Source: Robinsoniella peoriensis (GTDB lineage Bacteria > Bacillota > Clostridia > Lachnospirales > Lachnospiraceae). Taken from it: DNA of 64,000 bases. Location of the stretch: NCBI RefSeq assembly GCF_042680125.1, contig NZ_JBHTNY010000003.1. One strand, written 5' to 3'. The stretch's first letter is position 1. Every line of letters starts with the position of its first letter. A program made the translations under genes and the position numbers. The notes below the pieces were generated by a model that had not been told where the DNA came from, searched no databases, and saw only the letters and a list, made by a program, of their open reading frames with translations. This document shows, one piece after another, positions 60,940-64,000 of the stretch.

Positions 60940-62385
60940 CTATTTCGTGTATTCACCGCGGATGTCTTCTGTCGGCGGTTCCATTGGATATTCGCCTGTG
61001 AAACATCCTTTGCAGATGGGGCGGTTGCCAATCATTTCACCCAGGCGTCTGATCGCCAGATAGGCCAGGGAATCTGCTCCGATCACCTGCCTGATCTCCT
61101 CGATAGAGCGGTTGTAAGCAATCAGCTGTTCTCTTGCCGGTACATCAGTACCAAAATAGCATGGCCATAAAAACGGCGGCGAACTGACTCTTACATGTAC
61201 TTCTGCCGCTCCTGCTTCTTTCAGCATGCTTACAATCCGGCCGCTTGTAGTACCGCGAACGATGGAATCATCGATCATGACAACTCTTTTTCCTTTTACT
61301 GCTTCTTTTAATACGTTTAATTTTACACGGACGCTGGACTCACGGCTGCTCTGCTTTGGCTTAATAAAGGTACGTCCCACATATCCGTTTTTGACAAATG
61401 CCGTACCGTATGGAATACCGGACTGAAGAGAATACCCAAGAGCCGCAGCATTGCCTGATTCCGGCACGCCTACTACCAGGTCGGCTTCCACCGGTGAATC
61501 GATTGCAAGAAATTTTCCGGCAAGTATTCTGGAATGATAAACGCTGACTCCGTCAATCCTGCTGTCCGGTCTGGCAAAATAAATATATTCAAAAATGCAT
61601 CTGGCTTCCTGTTCTTCTGGAAGGCACATACTGGTATCCGATTGTATGCCATCTTTCGTAATGGTTACAATTTCACCGGGCAGCACGTCTCTTACAAATT
61701 CTGCACCTACCGTATCCAGAGCACAGGTCTCGCTTGCCAGAATGTACGCATGATCTCTTTTACCAATGCACAGGGGGCGAAATCCATAGGGATCCCTTGC
61801 TCCCATTAATTTTCTTGGAGACATGACTATTAGGGAATAGGCTCCCTTGATTTTCATCATAGCACGTTTCACAGCTTCTTCTGCCGTTTTTGATTTTACC
61901 CGTTCTCTGGCAATATGATACGCGATTACTTCAGAATCGATTGTGGTCTGAAAAATAGCTCCGTCATAAGCCAGCTGGTCGCGAAGTTCCGTCGCATTGA
62001 TCAGATTGCCATTATGCGCCAGAGCCAGCGTTCCTTTTATATAATTTAATACCAGCGGCTGGGCATTCTCACGCGTGCTGCTGCCCGCTGTTGAATAGCG
62101 GACATGTCCAACCCCAATGTCACCTTTCAGATTGTCAAAACTGTCTTCTGTAAATACTTCATTTACCAGTCCCATTCCTTTGTAGGACTGTACTCTGCCT
62201 TTTGGACCCTGGGTATCACTTACCGCAATTCCACAGCTTTCCTGTCCTCTGTGCTGCAATGCAAATAATCCATAATAAATGGTGGACGCAACATCGTTAC
62301 CATCAAAATCATAGATACCGAATACACCACATTCTTCTTTTAATCCGTCAAACTCTTCCACTTGTTCATGTAAATGATTGTTCAT
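60940..62385 (-). CDS. purF: Amidophosphoribosyltransferase
   Basis: 481 residues from the ATG at 62385 (MNNHLHEQVEEFDGLKEEC); AAAGG lies eight bases upstream. It makes phosphoribosylamine from PRPP and glutamine, the committed step. An 18-residue propeptide is removed to expose C19 of the Ntn glutaminase domain. The PRPP loop is VVMIDDSIVRGTT. Cysteines in ARCIFEYIYF, PCYFGTD and CKGCFTGEYP fit the Bacillus-type [4Fe-4S] cluster, which makes the enzyme oxygen-sensitive. Confidence 0.97.
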   Translation of the reverse strand: MNNHLHEQVEEFDGLKEECGVFGIYDFDGNDVASTIYYGLFALQHRGQESCGIAVSDTQGPKGRVQSYKGMGLVNEVFTEDSFDNLKGDIGVGHVRYSTAGSSTRENAQPLVLNYIKGTLALAHNGNLINATELRDQLAYDGAIFQTTIDSEVIAYHIARERVKSKTAEEAVKRAMMKIKGAYSLIVMSPRKLMGARDPYGFRPLCIGKRDHAYILASETCALDTVGAEFVRDVLPGEIVTITKDGIQSDTSMCLPEEQEARCIFEYIYFARPDSRIDGVSVYHSRILAGKFLAIDSPVEADLVVGVPESGNAAALGYSLQSGIPYGTAFVKNGYVGRTFIKPKQSSRESSVRVKLNVLKEAVKGKRVVMIDDSIVRGTTSGRIVSMLKEAGAAEVHVRVSSPPFLWPCYFGTDVPAREQLIAYNRSIEEIRQVIGADSLAYLAIRRLGEMIGNRPICKGCFTGEYPMEPPTEDIRGEYTK

Positions 62386-62538
62386 CCGTCTAGCCTTTCT
62401 ACATGCACCCGTTACCTTGTTACCATATCCCGTTTGAAAAGTCATTCCCGCCGTCTGCACGCCCCGCTTTGCGGCATATCTGCCCCGCATTCAGGTTACA
62501 TGGCCAGGGGTCTTAAAATACATTGCTCTTACGAAAAT

Positions 62539-62563
62539 CACAGTGGATGTAATATCCACTGTG
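62539..62563. promoter_or_regulatory. purC-purF intercistronic hairpin
   Basis: CACAGTGGAT pairs with ATCCACTGTG around a 5-base loop. On the plus strand TCTTTTGTTTTT follows; on the minus strand only ATTTTCG, so it may be a partial stop or RNA stabiliser between purC and purF. Confidence 0.55.
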
Positions 62564-62576
62564 TCTTTTGTTTTTC

Positions 62577-63281
62577 TTATAATCCAAGACGAGAGAAAAC
62601 TTCGTTGTAAGCTTCTTCTACATTTCCCATATCTCTTCTGAAACGGTCTTTATCTAATTTTTCATGGGTTGCTGCATCCCAGAGTCTGCAGGTATCCGGT
62701 GAAGTTTCATCAGCCAGGATAATCTGTCCATGATATCTTCCGAATTCAATCTTAAAGTCGATTAATTCGATATTTGCTTTTAAGAAATATGCTTTTAACA
62801 CTTCATTTACTTTCAAAGCATATTTGGAAATTATTTCGATTTCTTCTCTTGTTGCCAGGTTTAATGCGATTGCAAAATAATCATTGATAAGCGGATCGCC
62901 TAAATCGTCATTCTTATAACTGAACTCTAAAGTAGGAGCTGAGAATTTCGTTCCTTCCGGTACGCCAAGTCTCTTTGAAAAGCTTCCTGCTGCAACATTT
63001 CTAATGATAACTTCTAATGGAACAATCTCTACTTTTTTAACTGCTGTTTCTCTGTCGCTTAACTCTTCAACGAAATGTGTTGGAACGCCTTCTGCTTCGA
63101 GAATTTTAAAAACATGATTGGTCATACGGTTATTAACAACACCTTTACCAACGATAGTACCCTTTTTTAAGCCATTAAATGCTGTCGCATCATCTTTGTA
63201 GTCTACAATTAATACATCCGGATCTTCCGTTGTGTAAACTTTTTTTGCTTTTCCTTCATAGAGTAATTCTCTTTTTTCCAT
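62577..63281 (-). CDS. purC: SAICAR synthetase
   Basis: 234 residues. It joins aspartate to CAIR in step 8 of purine synthesis. The N-terminal LLYEGKAKKVYTTEDPD and the IDFKIEFG and SPDTCRLWDA blocks are standard. It is the first gene of the purC-purF-purB operon with its own promoter and a leader of about 65 nt. No riboswitch signature is recognised in the leader. Confidence 0.97.
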   Translation of the reverse strand: MEKRELLYEGKAKKVYTTEDPDVLIVDYKDDATAFNGLKKGTIVGKGVVNNRMTNHVFKILEAEGVPTHFVEELSDRETAVKKVEIVPLEVIIRNVAAGSFSKRLGVPEGTKFSAPTLEFSYKNDDLGDPLINDYFAIALNLATREEIEIISKYALKVNEVLKAYFLKANIELIDFKIEFGRYHGQIILADETSPDTCRLWDAATHEKLDKDRFRRDMGNVEEAYNEVFSRLGL

Positions 63282-63350
63282 TTTGAATCCACCTATCCTT
63301 CTTCATATAGTTATCAGTATCATGACCAGAATCGACCGATCACCTACAAA

Positions 63351-63379
63351 ATTATATAACATTGTAATTTATAAAGCAA
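63351..63379 (-). promoter_or_regulatory. purC promoter
   Basis: TTGCTT (63374-63379), 17-bp spacer, TATAAT (63351-63356) on the minus strand. Confidence 0.75.
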
Positions 63380-63414
63380 GAATAATTCTCTAAAATACGA
63401 CACGCATTTACATT

Positions 63415-64000
63415 TTAGTGGAATTTGCCCAAAAACTCCTGAGTTCTTGCATTGTCTGAGCGAAATAATTCCTCAGGTTTTCCCTGTTCCACTATCACGC
63501 CGCCTTCCATGAAGATAATATGGTCTGCCACATTCTTCGCAAAATTCATTTCATGGGTAACAATGACCATGGTCATATGTTCTGCCGCAAGATCTTTAAT
63601 GACTTTGAGGATTTCTCCTGTCAGCTCCGGATCCAGTGCGGATGTTGGTTCGTCGAAAAATAAAACCTTTGGATTCAGCGCCAGTGCCCTTGCAATAGAC
63701 ACACGCTGCTGCTGTCCCCCGGATAACTGAAAAGGATATGCCTCTTCTTTTTCGGATAATCCCATCTTGGCAAGCAGTTCTTTTGCTTCTTTTTTCACCT
63801 GTTCTTTATCCCGTTTCTGTACTCTGACAGGTGCATCCATCACATTTTTCAGAACATTAAAATGCGGAAATAAGTTGAAATTCTGGAATACCAGTCCAAA
63901 GTTCTGCTGAATCTTCTTCAGCTGGTCTGCCTTTGCGTAAACTGCTTTTCCGTCCGGTCCCGTAGTAACCGCTTTTTCCCCCAGATAAGAAAGCTCACCG
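63415..64000 (-). CDS. Polar amino-acid ABC transporter ATPase, N-terminus outside window
   Basis: The leftward frame is open to the window edge; the visible part is about 195 residues. It carries the Q-loop region IQQNFGLVFQNFNLFPHFNV, the signature LSGGQQQRVSIARAL, Walker B VLFFDEPTSALDPELTG and the H-loop VIVTHEMNFAKNV. Walker A lies beyond the edge. The VFQNFNLFPHFNVLKN pattern is that of GlnQ/HisP-type ATPases for polar amino acids. Permease and binding-protein genes would lie to the right. The stop is at 63415. Confidence 0.92.
   Translation of the reverse strand, partial: GELSYLGEKAVTTGPDGKAVYAKADQLKKIQQNFGLVFQNFNLFPHFNVLKNVMDAPVRVQKRDKEQVKKEAKELLAKMGLSEKEEAYPFQLSGGQQQRVSIARALALNPKVLFFDEPTSALDPELTGEILKVIKDLAAEHMTMVIVTHEMNFAKNVADHIIFMEGGVIVEQGKPEELFRSDNARTQEFLGKFH

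Noticed and set aside
62539..63350. Purine riboswitch upstream of purC
   Set aside because: The leader is only about 65 nt and lacks the conserved loop sequences of purine, guanidine or PRPP riboswitches.
1..64000. CRISPR array or Cas genes, rRNA operon, complete prophage
   Set aside because: No regularly spaced repeats with unique spacers, no rRNA sequence and no phage structural genes were seen.

Overview
The window reads as chromosome of a low-GC, Gram-positive anaerobe of the Clostridia, most likely family Lachnospiraceae. The basis is the AGGAGG-type ribosome sites, a T-box leader on thrS, an infC-rpmI-rplT leader, hemZ in a rel/hisS/aspS operon, BspA-like and InlB-type surface proteins, a YesMN-type two-component pair beside a sugar ABC importer, and DUF1540/DUF1294/SEC-C small proteins. 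The family is an inference; genus and species cannot be read from the sequence.

Layout. 1-3.8 kb: N-terminal part of an InlB-repeat surface protein and a two-component pair. 3.9-10.2 kb: accessory zone. A GC-richer 3-kb serine-recombinase element sits inside a group II intron reverse-transcriptase relic, next to a truncated AbiGi-like gene and decayed VirB4, VirD4 and TnpV relics of a conjugative element; a TetR regulator and a divergent membrane gene survive as possible cargo. 10.2-12.3 kb: rpsB-tsf. 12.4-18 kb: a MacAB-like export operon with two membrane-fusion proteins, one carrying a large insert. 18-25 kb: glyA, DUF1294, a lipoprotein and a 1319-residue leucine-rich-repeat surface protein. 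25-34 kb: probable operon apt-rel-MBL-hemZ-HD-hisS-aspS (translation, stringent response, purine salvage). 34.6-37.4 kb: three tRNAs, a duplicated structured RNA and several very small genes. 37.5-42.5 kb: rplT-rpmI-infC, a DUF1540 gene, thrS with T-box, a YdcF-like gene. 42.8-49.6 kb: sugar ABC importer divergent from its probable regulator pair. 49.7-55.5 kb: SEC-C protein, flavodoxin-like protein, threonine aldolase plus neurotransmitter-type symporter, small genes, a HAD phosphatase. 55.6-64 kb: purine genes purA, purB, purF and purC with an NhaC antiporter and LysR regulator between them, then part of an amino-acid ABC ATPase.

How it fits together. purC-purF-purB-purA cover IMP synthesis and the branch to AMP, and apt salvages adenine. 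The sugar importer lacks its own ATPase, as is usual for this family, and is probably controlled by the adjacent histidine kinase and AraC-type regulator; paired direct repeats lie at the expected place upstream of the binding-protein gene. The most unusual points are the tandem pair of structured RNAs at 35.2-35.8 kb, the recombinase element whose precise removal would restore the interrupted reading frame, and the export adaptor with an internal surface-protein-like domain.
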